Source of the DNA: Artemisia argyi
Lineage: Eukaryota > Streptophyta > Magnoliopsida > Asterales > Asteraceae
Assembly (NCBI GenBank): GCA_030686995.1
Contig: CM060691.1
Coordinates: 57,919,338 to 57,983,337 of the forward strand
DNA: 64,000 bases
Reading direction: 5' to 3'
Part shown: positions 10,782-22,715 of the stretch, one piece after another
Layout: each line of letters starts with the position of its first letter
Numbering within the stretch: the first letter of the stretch is position 1
Made by a program: the position numbers and the translations under genes
Notes under the pieces: generated by a model
Told to the model about the DNA's origin: nothing
Database searches by the model: none
What the model saw: only the letters and a program-made list of their open reading frames with translations

Positions 10782-11196
10782 GAATTAGGGTTTAGGGAAA
10801 TTGGGAATTATTGACTTTGAGAGAAATAAAATAATAGTGTTTGTGATAACTTCAATTTGTGATATGAGAAAACCAATTAGAAAGATCAATTAGGTTTTAA
10901 ACAGATTGAAGAAGTTACACATCCCACCCTTACACTTTCAACCGTAGCAGCATAATAACACTAGCAGCAGAGTTGTATAACTAGCAGCAGAGTGAAATAA
11001 TCCAGCAGCAGAGTTGACTAGACAAGCTTGGTCAAAAAGTCAAAGATCCTCAGCATTTAATGTAATGATATACCGTAATCCCTATAAAAACGGACCAAAT
11101 CTTTTCCCTAATTTATCACAATCAAACCCTAATCGTAATCAAAACGCCAATCAACCAAATCAAATCTTCACGTAACCCAAATCAAATAAACTAATC
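10782..11196. promoter_or_regulatory. Divergent intergenic promoter region inside Copia-B
   Basis: This 415-bp gap separates two ORFs that point away from each other. It holds a TATA box for the plus-strand ORF (CCTATAAAAAC at 11081-11091) and three copies of AGCAGCAGAGT at 10963-10973, 10983-10993 and 11004-11014, the motif found near the Copia-A and Copia-B LTR promoters. Both leaders are A/C-rich like plant 5' UTRs. I infer bidirectional transcription; no clear minus-strand TATA is visible. Confidence 0.55.
11081..11091 (+). promoter_or_regulatory. TATA box of Copia-B antisense ORF
   Basis: CCTATAAAAAC precedes an A/C-rich leader and the ATG at 11197. The repeated AGCAGCAGAGT motif lies 67-118 bp upstream of it. 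Confidence 0.6.
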
Positions 11197-11682
11197 ATGA
11201 AATCAACCCCCGAAATCATCAATATCTCTTCTGACTCATCATCCGAAGATGAGAGCCCATTTGAAACCTATGTACCGTCATTCCGTCCTCCTCATGGTGG
11301 TTGTAGAACCAAGGAACAGGCAAAGAAGAGAAAACATGATCTTTCGGTGTTCAAGGATCTCCTCAATTTGAATCAAACCCCCAGCACTTCCAGGGGTAAA
11401 GCTGTGATGTCCCCACAATCTCCATCATCTTCAGAGTCTTCAGAAGATACAGCTTGGATCCCTATTCAGCAACCATCCCCAAAAGTGCTTGTATCCCCTT
11501 TCATCTATACTTCATCAGATGAGGATGGGCCTCCAAATGAACCACCTTCCACTCCTGAGAGGCCTCAGTCATCAAGGCCACGACCAAAGAAGTCCAACAA
11601 GGCAAAGAAGACAAGAAAGACAAACTCTCCTCTTCCAAAGGAAAGAAAGATAGTTCTTGGACTGCCATGCCCTAGGAAGTAG
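11197..11682 (+). CDS. Copia-B antisense ORF, Ser/Pro-rich acidic-to-basic protein
   Basis: A 161-codon intact ORF from ATG 11197, opposite in direction to gag and pol, lies between pol and the accessory ORF. It opens with an acidic serine stretch (NISSDSSSEDES), has further SSSESSEDT and SSDEDGP patches, and ends in a lysine/arginine-rich tail (KKSNKAKKTRKTN). No domain is recognised. The composition suggests a disordered, possibly nuclear protein with CK2-type phosphorylation sites (inference). A TATA box lies 116 bp upstream. AATGAATGA at 11771-11779 could serve as a weak polyadenylation signal. Not a shadow of another gene: it lies opposite non-coding sequence. Confidence 0.6.
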   Translation: MKSTPEIINISSDSSSEDESPFETYVPSFRPPHGGCRTKEQAKKRKHDLSVFKDLLNLNQTPSTSRGKAVMSPQSPSSSESSEDTAWIPIQQPSPKVLVSPFIYTSSDEDGPPNEPPSTPERPQSSRPRPKKSNKAKKTRKTNSPLPKERKIVLGLPCPRK

Positions 11683-12007
11683 TAGTTGTAGTCATTTGAT
11701 GTTCTTGCACACTTTTAAAGTTTCAGAAGTAGTTTTCGTAATCTCTTTTGATGTATAAACTTCTGAATTGAATGAATGATAAGTGTGCTTCTTTTGTTGT
11801 CTGAATATTGTTCTTTGCAAATCAGCATCAAGACTTATTCCTGCACAATATTAGACAAAACACCACAAAGCAAACAAACATATGTACTAGCAATAGAGTT
11901 AGCAGCATAGTATATTGCAATACAAATATATGCTTTATGATAAGCAGCAGAGTAACAAGCAGCACAATTCCTTTACACACTTTTACAAAAACAAAGAGAT
12001 AAGCTTT
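11683..12007. other. Spacer between Copia-B pol end and antisense ORF end
   Basis: Convergent 3' ends meet here. I see no gene. It holds one more AGCAGCAGAGT (11943-11953) and related GCAGCA words. It probably contains transcription terminators for both directions, but none can be proven by eye. Confidence 0.45.
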
Positions 12008-15000
12008 TCAAAGATTTATCATACCAATGTTTGCAATTAAAAATTGAAACCTCCCCACATCAAAGTGTTTAGTGAGAAGATCAGCAACATTGTTGTCAGT
12101 ATGAACTTTAACAATTTGGATCAACTTCTTTTCATAGCAATCCCTGATAAAATGATGTCTTATCTCAATATGTTTTGTTTTAGAATGAAAAACAGGATTT
12201 TTAATTATGCAAAGTGTGCTATTGTTATCAATATGAATTTTGGTATTCATGAAATTGTACCCATAATCCAATAATTGATTCTGCATCCAGAGAACTTGTC
12301 CACAGCAACTTGAAGCAGTCACGTACTCAGCTTCAGTTGTAGAATTAGCCACCACAGTTTGCTTCTTACATTGCCATGACACCAATCTGCTTCCTAGAAA
12401 TTGACAACCCCCTGTTGTAGACTTTCTATCCAAAGAAGCTCCAGCATAGTCACTATCTGAATAGGAGACCAAATCGAATGGTGAATCTTTAGGATACCAA
12501 AGGCCCAATTTTGGTTGATGCCTCAGATATCTAAAAATTCTCTTCACTGCATTGAGATGTGATTCTTTGGGACACACTTGAAATCTTGCACAGGCACACA
12601 CAGCGAACATGATATCAGGCCTTGATGCTGTAAGATACATCAATGAGCCAATCATAGACCTGTACAAGTGTATATCCACTTCCTTTCCATATTCATCCTT
12701 CAGCAATGGTTTACTTGTGTCCATGGTAGTCTTGGCTGGTTTAGCATCATCAAAACCAAATTTCTTCAAAATATCATTGACATACTTATCCTGACTGATA
12801 AATATGCCATTTTCTTTCTGTGTAACTTGAAGACCTAAAAAGAAAGTGAGTTCACCCATTGAACTCATAACAAACTTATCCTTCATAAGCTTCTCAAAAC
12901 TAACACACATGGCTTTGTTTGTAGACCCAAAGATTATGTCATCAACATAAATTTGAACCAGCAAAATATCATCCTTTTGTCTTTTAAGAAACAAAGTTTT
13001 ATCAATTTTTCCTCTACTAAACCCAGATTCTAGCAGATATGTGGACAAAGTATCATACCAAGCTCTAGGAGCTTGATGTAAGCCATACATTGCTCTATTC
13101 ACCTTGTAAACTTTGTCAGGGTGATCAGGGTCTTCAAAGCCTGGTGGTTGAGACACATACACCTCTTCTGTAATGGTCCCATACAGAAAGGCACTTTTTA
13201 CATCCATTTGATACACTAAAAAATCTTTGTATGAAGCATAAGCCAAGAATATTCTGATTGCTTCTATTCTTGCCACTGGAGCAAATACCTCATCATAATC
13301 AAGACCTTCTTGTTGTGTGTATCCCTGTGCTACTAACCTTGCTTTATTCCTTATGACAATTCCTCTCTCATCTCTTTTACATCTGAAAACCCATTTTGTG
13401 CTAATCACTCTTTTTCCATTTGGCAGTTCAACCAAAGTCCAAACCTCTTGCAGCTTAAATTGTAGAAGCTCATCTTGCATTGCTTCCACCCAACTTGCTT
13501 CTTGTAAGGCTTTGTAAGTGTTTTTGGGTTCAATTTGAGAAAGAAAACATGCAAATAGGCAATTTTGAAGATCTTTATGACTATTTCTTTGATGCAGTGA
13601 TCTGGCAAAGAAACTTTGATGTTGAAGATCTTTCAGTGCTTTAGTCATCTGCCTAGTTTGAATAGATGATTGTGGATCACTTAGAATTTGATCTTTTGGA
13701 TGATCCTTGTGTATTCTTGTGGTAGTTGTAGGACTAACAGGAATATTGAGTTCCAAATTAGTAAAATCTGCAGAAGCTCCAAATAACTGACCATCAAGAA
13801 CATCATCATCTGTGTCATAGTAAATATTCTCAAGAGGAGGCATATTTAGATCATCAAGATAGATAGAGTCAGCAATAGGTCTACCCTGAGAGTCCAAATT
13901 AGGAAACATTGAAGTAGCAGTAGAGTTAGTAGGCTTGGAAGCAGAATGTGGTGGAGCAGTAGTTGTAACTTTTGGCCTAGCAGTAGAGTCTTCTGAGTCA
14001 GCAGCAGAGTCTTTTGGCTTTGTAGGAGAGACATCAACAACTACTTTAGGAGCTTCATTAGTTTCTTTTTCTGCTTCAATAGGTATTTCAATACCTTCTT
14101 CAGTTTCCTTAGGTTTCTCTTGAGTGACCACATCTTCTTTGGGACTTGAAACTGACTGAAAGGTAGGACCAACCTTTATCTTTTCAATCACAATAAATTC
14201 TTCTTGTGGTTTGTCAATACTAGCAATGACTGGTACATAGTTCATTGTTTTGGTAAGCATATCAACATTAAACAGCCATTCAGGTCCTTTTCCCTCAGAA
14301 TTAGATGTGTTCTCAGAAAACTTTATATGCAAATTCTCCTCTACATGTTTAGTTCTCTTATTGTATACCCTGAAGGCTTTACTAATCACAGAGTAACCAA
14401 CCAAATTCCCTTCATCAGCTTTTTCATCAAATTTGCCTAGCTGATCCTTAGTGTTCAAAATTGTAACAGGACATCCAAATGGTTTGAGAAAATCAATCAA
14501 TGGCTTCTTCCCATGAAATAACTCATATGGAGTCTTATTATGAGGCTTGACCACCTTACTTCTGTTTTGCACAAAGCATGCAGTGTTCACAGCTTCAGCC
14601 CAAAAAGGAATAGGTAGTTTTGAATCAGATAACATTGTTCTTGCAGCCTCAATAAGTGTCCTGTTTCTTCTTTCTGCAACACCATTCTGTTGTGGAGTTC
14701 TTGCTACACTATACTGTCTAAGAATTCCTTTCCCCACACAGAACTGATTCATCACACTATTCTTAAACTCAGTACCATTGTCACATCTGATTATCTTCAC
14801 CTTGTGATTGTACAGGTTTTCAACTCTTGTAATAAATGCCTTGAGTATTTCTGGAGTTTCATCTTTAGTGGCTAGAAAGAATACCCAAGTAAACCTGCTA
14901 AAGTCATCAGTGACAACAAGACAATATGACTTCTTGTTCAAGCTTTTGACAAATACATGCCCAAATAAGTCCATATTCAATAGATGTAATGGCTCAGTAT

Positions 15001-15622
15001 TTGTGTTCACAGTCTTGGACTTGAATGAAACTCTGTGTTGTTTACCCTTTTGACATGCAACACAACTTTCACAATTCTCAAAAGTCTTTGTAGGCATTCC
15101 TCTGACCAGATTTCCTTTTACCAATTTGTTCATGGTCTTGTAGTTCAGATGTCCCAATCTCCTATGCCATAATTTGGACTCATCAATAGTGGCCTTTGCA
15201 ATTAGACAAGTCAAAGCCCTCTTAGGAATAATATTCTTAATATGGTCACTGTATATATTTTCCTTTCTAGGGACCTTCAGAAGCACAGATTTGTCATCTG
15301 GCAATTGAAAATCAGGAGAAAGAATCATATACTCAGTGTCTTTAAAAAGAATAAAATTCTTTTTGTCACACATTTGTGAGACACTAAAAAGGTTAAACTT
15401 AAGTCCTTTCACAAGAAACACCTTCTCAAAGTCCAAATTTCCAGTTTTTAGAGTTCCTCTTCCAACAATCTTTCCACCTTTTGGATCATTCCCAAATGCA
15501 ACATAACCACCATCAAAAGCCTCAAAGTCTTCAAGTTGAGACTCATCACCTGTCATGTGTCCAGAACATCCACTATCAACAATAACCATATCATTAAGCT
15601 CATCTAGTAGATTGACCTGCAC
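12008..15622 (-). CDS. Copia-B pol polyprotein (protease, integrase, RT, RNase H)
   Basis: An intact frame of about 1204 codons in Ty1/copia order. Protease: [11 protein letters not shown] near residue 17. Integrase: zinc-binding H-H-C-C (LWHRRLGH ... CVACQKGKQ), then catalytic Asp in NMDLFGH, Asp in RCDNGTEF and Glu in [11 protein letters not shown]. Reverse transcriptase: [23 protein letters not shown] and the YVDDIIFGS catalytic box. RNase [16 protein letters not shown] and the terminal DLLTK region. A Ser/Thr/Pro linker between integrase and RT carries the CTCTGCTGC-type motif. There is no ATG at the left boundary, and the frame differs from gag, so expression needs frameshifting, splicing or readthrough. 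Catalytic residues appear present, so the protein could be active. Confidence 0.93.
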   Translation of the reverse strand: MQVNLLDELNDMVIVDSGCSGHMTGDESQLEDFEAFDGGYVAFGNDPKGGKIVGRGTLKTGNLDFEKVFLVKGLKFNLFSVSQMCDKKNFILFKDTEYMILSPDFQLPDDKSVLLKVPRKENIYSDHIKNIIPKRALTCLIAKATIDESKLWHRRLGHLNYKTMNKLVKGNLVRGMPTKTFENCESCVACQKGKQHRVSFKSKTVNTNTEPLHLLNMDLFGHVFVKSLNKKSYCLVVTDDFSRFTWVFFLATKDETPEILKAFITRVENLYNHKVKIIRCDNGTEFKNSVMNQFCVGKGILRQYSVARTPQQNGVAERRNRTLIEAARTMLSDSKLPIPFWAEAVNTACFVQNRSKVVKPHNKTPYELFHGKKPLIDFLKPFGCPVTILNTKDQLGKFDEKADEGNLVGYSVISKAFRVYNKRTKHVEENLHIKFSENTSNSEGKGPEWLFNVDMLTKTMNYVPVIASIDKPQEEFIVIEKIKVGPTFQSVSSPKEDVVTQEKPKETEEGIEIPIEAEKETNEAPKVVVDVSPTKPKDSAADSEDSTARPKVTTTAPPHSASKPTNSTATSMFPNLDSQGRPIADSIYLDDLNMPPLENIYYDTDDDVLDGQLFGASADFTNLELNIPVSPTTTTRIHKDHPKDQILSDPQSSIQTRQMTKALKDLQHQSFFARSLHQRNSHKDLQNCLFACFLSQIEPKNTYKALQEASWVEAMQDELLQFKLQEVWTLVELPNGKRVISTKWVFRCKRDERGIVIRNKARLVAQGYTQQEGLDYDEVFAPVARIEAIRIFLAYASYKDFLVYQMDVKSAFLYGTITEEVYVSQPPGFEDPDHPDKVYKVNRAMYGLHQAPRAWYDTLSTYLLESGFSRGKIDKTLFLKRQKDDILLVQIYVDDIIFGSTNKAMCVSFEKLMKDKFVMSSMGELTFFLGLQVTQKENGIFISQDKYVNDILKKFGFDDAKPAKTTMDTSKPLLKDEYGKEVDIHLYRSMIGSLMYLTASRPDIMFAVCACARFQVCPKESHLNAVKRIFRYLRHQPKLGLWYPKDSPFDLVSYSDSDYAGASLDRKSTTGGCQFLGSRLVSWQCKKQTVVANSTTEAEYVTASSCCGQVLWMQNQLLDYGYNFMNTKIHIDNNSTLCIIKNPVFHSKTKHIEIRHHFIRDCYEKKLIQIVKVHTDNNVADLLTKHFDVGRFQFLIANIGMINL

Positions 15623-15638
15623 ATGAAAAATAGAGAAA

Positions 15639-18266
15639 TCAGTTTCTCTTGATGACCCAAGCCATTACTGACTTGGATCTGCCCTGTGCATCAGTATAAT
15701 CAAATTTCTTTAAATCACTTGATGCACTACTATTCTTGGAAACAGTATTTGAACCATTTGTTTTTGGTTTCCAAGTCCAGCAAGCTGAGGCCTTAACAGC
15801 ATAAAAGTGATTACCAACAACTGTATTTGGAAGATGTTTTGGCTCAGAAGTAGAAAGTTTTGTACTAGCAGCAGGTTGCTTGCTAGTAGCAGAGTGCATA
15901 CTGGCAGCAGAGTGCTTACTAGCAGTAGAGCCAGTAGAAGAACTAGTTGTTGATTTGAAAACACCATTTGATTTAGTAGCATAAATAGATCTAGTAGCAC
16001 CAGATCTCAACAAAACAGCTCTTGGAACCATGTTTCTATTAGGATGTGGGTGAGTTTGTTTAGTTACATATTTGTGATTCACCCTAGTGTATTGATTCCA
16101 AACAGGCTTTTGGTGTTCAGGGCATCTAACAATCAAGTGGTCAAAGCTACCACACTTATAACAAGCCTTCTTTTGTAATTGAAACTGATTACCTAATCTG
16201 TTTGAAACTAGGTTGTTGAAGTTTCTCTGGTTACCCCTAGGCTTATTATTGAACCTATCCATCTGTTCTCTAGGTATCTCATTGTATTCTACCATTTTCC
16301 TAGAGAAGTTGTTTCCTAACACAGGTTTGACAAACTTAACCTGTTCAATTTTAGGCTTAAACTTGGTAGGAATTTCTTCCTTTTTCACATTTTGTGTTTG
16401 TTTAACCTGTTCCTCATCACTGTCAGTATCAGAATACCAATCCTCAATAATTGGAGCTTCAGGAAATTTTCTATCCTCAACCTTAGGTGTTTCAATTTTA
16501 CTTGTACTACATTCACCTACAGGTTTTTCAATATTTAGCTCACTAATGAAGGATAGTTCTTTTCCTGGTGGAGCAAAAGCACTTTTGGCTGGAGGAGCCA
16601 CTTCATTATACCCAATTCCACTACCTTTTCTCATCAAATTATTCTCAATAGATTTATGAACCATATCTGAAGCAAATTGTTGTTTTTGTACTCTTACTAC
16701 ATGTTTATCTTTTTCAGCAAGAGCTTCCTCTTTTTCTTTTTCTGCTTCTACCAACTTATTTTTAAGAACTTCTACTTCACTGTTTTTCTTAAAAATTTCT
16801 ATATCTCTGAGATTAAGTTGATCTACATATTCCTTCTCACACTCTTTAAGATATTCTAATCTTCTTTCAACATTTTGAATACCTACTTTGTAACCTAAGT
16901 TATCAAGTTTTAGGTGTTCAACTTCTTTATTTAAACTCTCATTCCTAGCCTTAAGAACTTCTATAGTGTCAGAACAAGATTTAAAAGAACAACCAGATGA
17001 TTCAGAGTCATTAGATACCTCAGAGTCAGAGCCTGATGATGAACCATATGCCATAAGTGCAAAGTTATGCACTTTGGGTTGAACAGCAGCAACTAAAGAG
17101 AAATTTGGTTCTTCTTCAGCCATATCACTCCAGTCATAATCTCCCAGTCCATCACAAGATATCAGTGCAGTCTTTGATTCTTCAGAAACCTTCTTTGCAG
17201 CATCAGCATTCTTCTTTGGAGCTCTACACTCCCTGGCAAAATGTCCCTTCCTGTTGCAATTGTAGCATTCAATCTTAGACTTGTCAAACCCTGGGCTCTC
17301 CTTAGCCTTGTATTTGACTTCTCTTCCAGTCTTTTTCCAGAACTTTCTTGCTCTTAAAGTCAACATTGCCATTTGCCATTTGAGATCAATTTCTTCAAGA
17401 TCATCTGGATCAATATGATCCAAATCTTGATTTATGACATGTGACCTTATGGTAGTAGTAAGCTCAGCCAAGAATGCACATAAAGCAACATCACTGGTAG
17501 AAATCTTGTCATTTGAACCAGCAGCAGATCCGTCAGCAGTAGAGACTCCATAAGCAGTAGAGTGAGATTCTTGAGTCTCTTTGGATTTTGAAGACACAAA
17601 AGCAAGATTTTCTGCACTAGAAGATGAAGTAGAAGAAGTAGCCAATTCAGATTCATACACCCTTAAATTGTTGTAGAGGCTCTCCAACTTCATTGTTTCA
17701 AAGTCAGGCTTATTCCTCCACACCACTGTATGCATACTCCATTCAGGTGCAAGACTTCTTAGGAACTTGAGATTCACATCTTCCTGTGGAACAACATAAC
17801 CAACAAGCTTTAGATGACTAACTAGTTGATTTAGCCTGTTATATGTGCCAATTATCTTTTCTCCAGATTCAGAAGTAAAATTTTCAAACTGATGCTTCAA
17901 CATGTTCTTCCTGGATTTCTTAGTAGCATCATTCCCTCCAAACCTGAATTCCACTGCATCCATCAATGCTTTTCCTGTTTCACAATCATCAAAGTCCATT
18001 TGAAATTCATTAGGTATTCCCATTAAGAGAATACTATGAGCCTTGATTTCCAGCTTCCTTGTTGCATTAGCTTCAGCAGACTTAATTGGTATCTCCTTAC
18101 CATCAGCACTCTTCTCTGGTTCAGAATCACCATTAACAATCACATTCCACATGTTGAAGTCGATCATGCGAATGTACTGTCTGATCCTCCTTTTCCATAG
18201 CTCATACTCAGAAGGATTGAGCATAGGTACCCTTGAAGCAGTCACCATATGAGTTTCATCACCCAT
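15639..18266 (-). CDS. Copia-B gag
   Basis: From ATG 18266 the frame is open for 875 codons, ending ...VMAWVIKRN. It has a copia N-terminal domain ([34 protein letters not shown]), a CCHC knuckle [14 protein letters not shown] near residue 332, a Lys/Glu-rich coiled coil (about 440-540), and a second knuckle [14 protein letters not shown] near 700. A Ser/Ala/Thr linker (about 760-800) is encoded by repeats of the element's GCAGCAGAG motif. Gag builds the particle and binds genomic RNA. The ATG at 18266 is chosen because the frame upstream has no earlier ATG. No internal stops are present, so the gene is likely functional. Confidence 0.92.
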   Translation of the reverse strand: MGDETHMVTASRVPMLNPSEYELWKRRIRQYIRMIDFNMWNVIVNGDSEPEKSADGKEIPIKSAEANATRKLEIKAHSILLMGIPNEFQMDFDDCETGKALMDAVEFRFGGNDATKKSRKNMLKHQFENFTSESGEKIIGTYNRLNQLVSHLKLVGYVVPQEDVNLKFLRSLAPEWSMHTVVWRNKPDFETMKLESLYNNLRVYESELATSSTSSSSAENLAFVSSKSKETQESHSTAYGVSTADGSAAGSNDKISTSDVALCAFLAELTTTIRSHVINQDLDHIDPDDLEEIDLKWQMAMLTLRARKFWKKTGREVKYKAKESPGFDKSKIECYNCNRKGHFARECRAPKKNADAAKKVSEESKTALISCDGLGDYDWSDMAEEEPNFSLVAAVQPKVHNFALMAYGSSSGSDSEVSNDSESSGCSFKSCSDTIEVLKARNESLNKEVEHLKLDNLGYKVGIQNVERRLEYLKECEKEYVDQLNLRDIEIFKKNSEVEVLKNKLVEAEKEKEEALAEKDKHVVRVQKQQFASDMVHKSIENNLMRKGSGIGYNEVAPPAKSAFAPPGKELSFISELNIEKPVGECSTSKIETPKVEDRKFPEAPIIEDWYSDTDSDEEQVKQTQNVKKEEIPTKFKPKIEQVKFVKPVLGNNFSRKMVEYNEIPREQMDRFNNKPRGNQRNFNNLVSNRLGNQFQLQKKACYKCGSFDHLIVRCPEHQKPVWNQYTRVNHKYVTKQTHPHPNRNMVPRAVLLRSGATRSIYATKSNGVFKSTTSSSTGSTASKHSAASMHSATSKQPAASTKLSTSEPKHLPNTVVGNHFYAVKASACWTWKPKTNGSNTVSKNSSASSDLKKFDYTDAQGRSKSVMAWVIKRN

Positions 18267-18337
18267 CTTAAGCAAACGATTTGGAACAGCAAACTTTAAA
18301 GAAACAAAATCTTCTTGATTATAACTTCTAGATCACA

Positions 18338-18350
18338 AGCTCTGATACCA
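18338..18350 (-). other. Copia-B primer binding site (tRNA-iMet)
   Basis: On the minus strand it reads TGGTATCAGAGCT, two bases after the LTR. This is the standard initiator-Met site. Confidence 0.92.
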
Positions 18351-18352
18351 CT

Positions 18353-18817
18353 TGTTGATCCCAGTTGAGCTTAAACGATCTTATATAGAAGTTAACTTGA
18401 ATAAATACTTAAGCTTGAATGCGGAATGTAAAAGCTTAACTTAAGAAGACTTATGATTCTCTTTCAACACTTCAATATTATTAATACGAGCACTCAACAA
18501 TGCTAGGGTTTTACAACCTTGAAGTGAATAATAACACGTACATAAACTAACCCTAGGATCCTCCTTTTATAGGCTAAGGAGTCCTACTAGGTTTACAATA
18601 CCTTTCTCTAAAAGATAAGTATATTCTAGATAAATATAATATTTACACAATCTATTCTATATTTATCTAAACCGTATACATCCTTATCACATTAGCAGCA
18701 GATTCTGTCAGCAGTATTTATCCTCAGCAGCACTTTGATATTGGCAGCAGAATCATTACCACTAGCAGCAGTTTCACTTAGCAGCAGTTTTACTCAGCAG
18801 CAGTTTCAGACCCAACA
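18353..18817 (-). repeat. Copia-B 5' LTR (465 bp)
   Basis: Plus-strand ends are TGTTGATC and CCCAACA. It contains a TATA box at 18561-18573 (minus) and a dense cluster of CAGCAG repeats at about 18690-18808, upstream of the TATA in element sense. The second LTR is outside the window. Confidence 0.85.
18561..18573 (-). promoter_or_regulatory. Copia-B LTR TATA box
   Basis: CCTATAAAAGGAG on the minus strand is a strong plant TATA match, placed about 120 bp downstream (element sense) of the CAGCAG cluster. Confidence 0.65.
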
Positions 18818-18905
18818 ATACTCATTTCCCTTCTTCACCAATAACTCCACCTAGTCATCCTCACAAAAAGATTCAACCATATAACCATTCCCTACACTCT
18901 ACAAA

Positions 18906-19718
18906 GTGTGTCATCACCACTACAACTTAACCCTAAAGGTCAAACCATATTTCATGATACACAAACCTCATGTTCACTCAAATGAACCCTTTCACAAACC
19001 TCATCATAATAACCAAACATCCATCCTTGTTCCCAAAAATGCACCTTCATCTCACCCACATAAGCCATATGAAGAGCATGTTCAACCTCAAAACAACAAT
19101 CCCAATCTCATTCCCAACACCTCACATTTTGTTCAACCTACCAATCCACCATCCAAAACATCCTCCACTCATGAAACATCCTATTCTTCCACAACTTCAT
19201 TCTCATCAATTCATGATTACCCAAACTAACAAATATCTCCACCACCAAGAGTATCACCACCACCTCCGACCAACACACATATTATCCATATGTTGCAAGT
19301 CCAATCATCCATCCCTAATAACAACCACACTCCACCATCATCACCTTCCTCCGAACACTTGAAGTTCATTGAAGAACTCAAGGAGGCCCATGAGCTTTGT
19401 GCTCTTCTTGCCTTACACCTTGCTCAATGCAACTTGGAACAACTTTCCTCTACCTCTCCTTCATCACCCCACAACTTGAAACAAGTTGTAAAACATGTCA
19501 ACAATTTTCCTTGTTGCATCTTTCTCCAAAAACAAACCATTTCATTGAATGAACACTTCATTTGGATTGAGTATCTTCTCACTAGATCTCATCCAAAACC
19601 CTCGCTTGAACAACATCCAAACTCTCAATCAACCTCTTCCACTCCTAACTTTACACCTCTAAACTCTCCACCACCAAACTCTCCAATACTCATGCACCCA
19701 AACATATACCTCCATTAA
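18906..19718 (+). pseudogene. SIRE-2 second accessory ORF (degenerate)
   Basis: The frame is open except for one TAA at 19227-19229. The N-terminal half is rich in His, Pro, Asn and Ser. After the stop a small helical segment (LKFIEELKEAHELCALLALHL) precedes another Ser/Pro tail. It occupies the same place, between the pol-proximal accessory gene and the polypurine tail, as the proline-rich ORF of SIRE-1 (39228-40141), but I see no clear sequence match. Its 5' part is probably lost to Copia-B. Function is unknown. Confidence 0.4.
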
Positions 19719-19769
19719 TCCAACAATCTTACCCTAACTTAACCATTTTCATTCCAAACACTCAATCAT

Positions 19770-21569
19770 TGTAACAATTCACAATTTCAGGTTAACTTTT
19801 ATTCCTGAAAATTTCACTATTCACTTTTTACTATTCACTTTTACTATTCACTTTTTACTATTCACTTTTCACTATTCATCTCAGAAATTTTTATTTCATA
19901 TTCTCGTAAGTTAAACTATTTTAACGATAATCCGAGAATTTCACGCTCGTCGGATCATTTCTGCAAAAATCACAAAGCCGTGTCCGAGATTTACTTTTAG
20001 GTTTAAACGTCCTTCTAGCATTCCGATATGTCCATAAAACATTATAAACAATAGAAATATGATTTTCTCTCATTTTAGGACAATTCCAAAAGTTTTGGAA
20101 TTTTACGTTTTTCAGTTCAGCGTTTTACGCGAATTGCGCGTTTTAGACCCGTGTTTCCAGTTTTTAGCAGGGTTTTCGCACCCGATAGAACCTACCACTC
20201 ATTTTATATTTTATTATGGACTATATTGACATGTTTAACCATATTTATAAGTTTCATATTTTTAGGATACCCGGTTTTACGTTTCGTGGCCTAAAAACTT
20301 ACGGTTAGCAATTTACGGAGTCAAAATTAGCTACATACTTAGGATATTATCATCCAAAGACCATGACTACTCATCTAGTCACCCTTATCATGTATAAACC
20401 GACTTAGGGGGGTAGGAGTCACCATTTTGTGGCTTGAGCTTGACCATTGATCTCTAGGATGTTTACAAGTGTCTAAATTAACCATGGTTACATTCTAACC
20501 CAATATATAGTTAACTATTTTTTTCATCCTATAAATAGCCAACTAATAACACATAGAAAACTTGCACCACACCTTCTAATAACCTTTAAGTCCTAAAACC
20601 TAAGGCACTTTTCTTATATTTTGTAAGAAAGTTAACTAGTTTTTGAAAGAAAACTAGTGTTTGATCTTCAATCTTGGAAATTTTCTAAGAAAAGTTGTTA
20701 TAACTTTAAAGTCTCCAAAAAGACGTCGTTATAATCTTCAAATAGCTTTGGACTTCAAGAAGGCGTCGTTATAATCTTCAAATAACCTCGGGTTATCATA
20801 GGTTGCAAAGGAGGAAAGCTTGTTCAAACAAAGTCCTAGTTCTTGTCCTAGTTTCCCTTTTTCATTAAGGCCAAAAGTTGTAAGCAAACCCTTATACACT
20901 TTCTTGCTCAATATCATTTCATGCTTATTATGTTTCTTTCATGCTATATATGGTCTTTGTATTGTGTTCATGATGTTTAAAAATGGATAAAACAAGTATT
21001 GGTATACATATGTTAACTTATGACAAGTAAACAAGCAAACTAGTGATTTTTATGGAAAACCACGACCACAATAGTATAACTTTGATATTTGACACTTACT
21101 TACTGTTAAAGAGGACTTAACAAGGAAAACATAGCAATTTGAATCACCCAAAACGAGTATACGAGTCAAAAGTTATGACCGTTTGAAGTTAGCGAAACCA
21201 AAACGGCAAAACTGCCTAAATTGCATTCTGATCAAATAATGATTTTGAAAGTCCCACTTCTGGTCCGATTCATCAAAAAGTTAAAACACGAAAGTTGTCC
21301 GGAACGACGTTTTCGTTCAGTAACAAAGAAGCTCGAGCCCTGAAAACGCTTTCTGAGTGATAAATTTCTCCAAATTCTTAACAGCCCATTTTTAGACCAA
21401 AGTTACTATATAATCATTATAATTAGATGAGACCAAGAGGTCTAATGACCTAAAGCCAAGACCACAACCATGGCTAAAGCCAAGGTTGAGTCTCAAGACC
21501 ATGGTAACAATGACCAAGGTCACGGCAAAGCCACGGCTAAAGACCATATAACTATTAAAGATCAAAAAG

Positions 21570-21609
<40 letters not shown>

Positions 21610-22715
21610 ATCAAATACTACAATAGTAGGGAGCCTCATGTGAGGAGTTCATTGAGTAAGCCGTCGAGATGAGTTGTGGATTTACGAGTTAAAGTGTCCT
21701 GGCTCCTCGAACGTTTACTCCATGACTTCTGAATTATGTCGGCCCGAACGGTAGTAAGAGATTTACAACCTATACATGTTTCATAGACCATTTATATTCA
21801 AAGACTTACACTATATACTAAAGTACTACATCATGAACATTATGCAAGACATATATTGGCAATTCTTCGTATTCTTAGACGTTACTCCAAACCTAAGTCG
21901 CAACGTTCTATTATAGGCTGCTCTTAGAGACTTTCGCGATTCGACTACCATTTTCATTACTCACTACATAGACTTAAGGTGAGTCATAGCCCCTACTCTT
22001 TTCGTACTTGTTTTAACTATTGGGGGGGATACATGCTCAACTACTTGTTTACTTGTACAAATACTCAAAATGTCTATACTTGACTGTGTTATACTTGATT
22101 GCTTACATACATGACTGCGTTATACTTAATTGCGTTATTCTATTTATTGACTAGTAGTTGTCTTTGGGAATTGGCTCCCAAAGTGAGGTCTTCGGAGATG
22201 AAGTATAGACTCACTTCTAATTGCTTAAATTGTCTTGATGAACTTATACATGTCTTATTCATACTATATATGTTAGCAGTGGGTTGTGAACACACAGGTT
22301 ACAAGTCTCTTATGGCGGGACTTGTAACTGAGTGGATTCACGATGCCTTTGCTGTGTGATCATTCTTTAAGGCTTTTTCAACTGTTTTAAGACAAACTCT
22401 ATGAACTCACCAACCATTGTGTTGACACTTTAGCATGTTTATCTCAGGTTAGTAAGGCGATAGCTAGTGCGTGGAACTTAGAGTCAAGCTGCATATTCTG
22501 AAGACTTACGCTTTTATCATTTACCATTCAAAACACTTGTATACATTTATGTATCATACTTTGGAATCTCATGTTTGTAACTTTGAATTCATTAATCGAA
22601 TGGTAACTTTTCAAAACGTCTCATTTAGAGTTCGTTTTCTATAACTTGTACTTTGTATTATGAAGTAGCACCCCTATGACACAGTCTTCCGCTGCGGTAT
22701 TTTGGGGGTGTTACA
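19770..22715 (+). repeat. 5' LTR of large-LTR element (2946 bp)
   Basis: TG...CA termini. It holds a TATA box (TCCTATAAATAGCC, 20527-20540), a pentamer-like tandem tract CACTATTCACTTTTTA near 19817-19880, and an AT dinucleotide run near 21571-21606. The 86-codon frame at 22099-22359 recurs in the other LTR and is not supported as a gene. Confidence 0.93.
20527..20540 (+). promoter_or_regulatory. TATA box of large-LTR element
   Basis: TCCTATAAATAGCC lies about 760 bp into the LTR, leaving an unusually long R-U5 of more than 2 kb if it is used. The copy in the second LTR is at 24125-24138. Confidence 0.5.

Larger units (their letters stand above)
9738..18817 (-). mobile_element. Copia-B: Ty1/copia retrotransposon with accessory genes, 3' end outside window
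   Basis: This leftward element has its 5' LTR at 18353-18817, followed by primer site, gag, pol, an antisense ORF (11197-11682) and a sense accessory ORF (10781-9738) cut by Copia-A. Gag and pol are both free of stops. It is itself inserted in SIRE-2. The five bases right of its LTR are ATACT, but the other side cannot be seen. The accessory gene in the post-pol position corresponds to the extra ORF region reported for SIRE/Maximus-type copia elements. The lineage name is a guess. Confidence 0.87.

Noticed and set aside
22099..22359. 86-codon open frame repeated at 25683-25943
   Set aside because: It lies in both LTRs of the large-LTR element, is identical because the LTRs are young duplicates, and has no recognisable domain.
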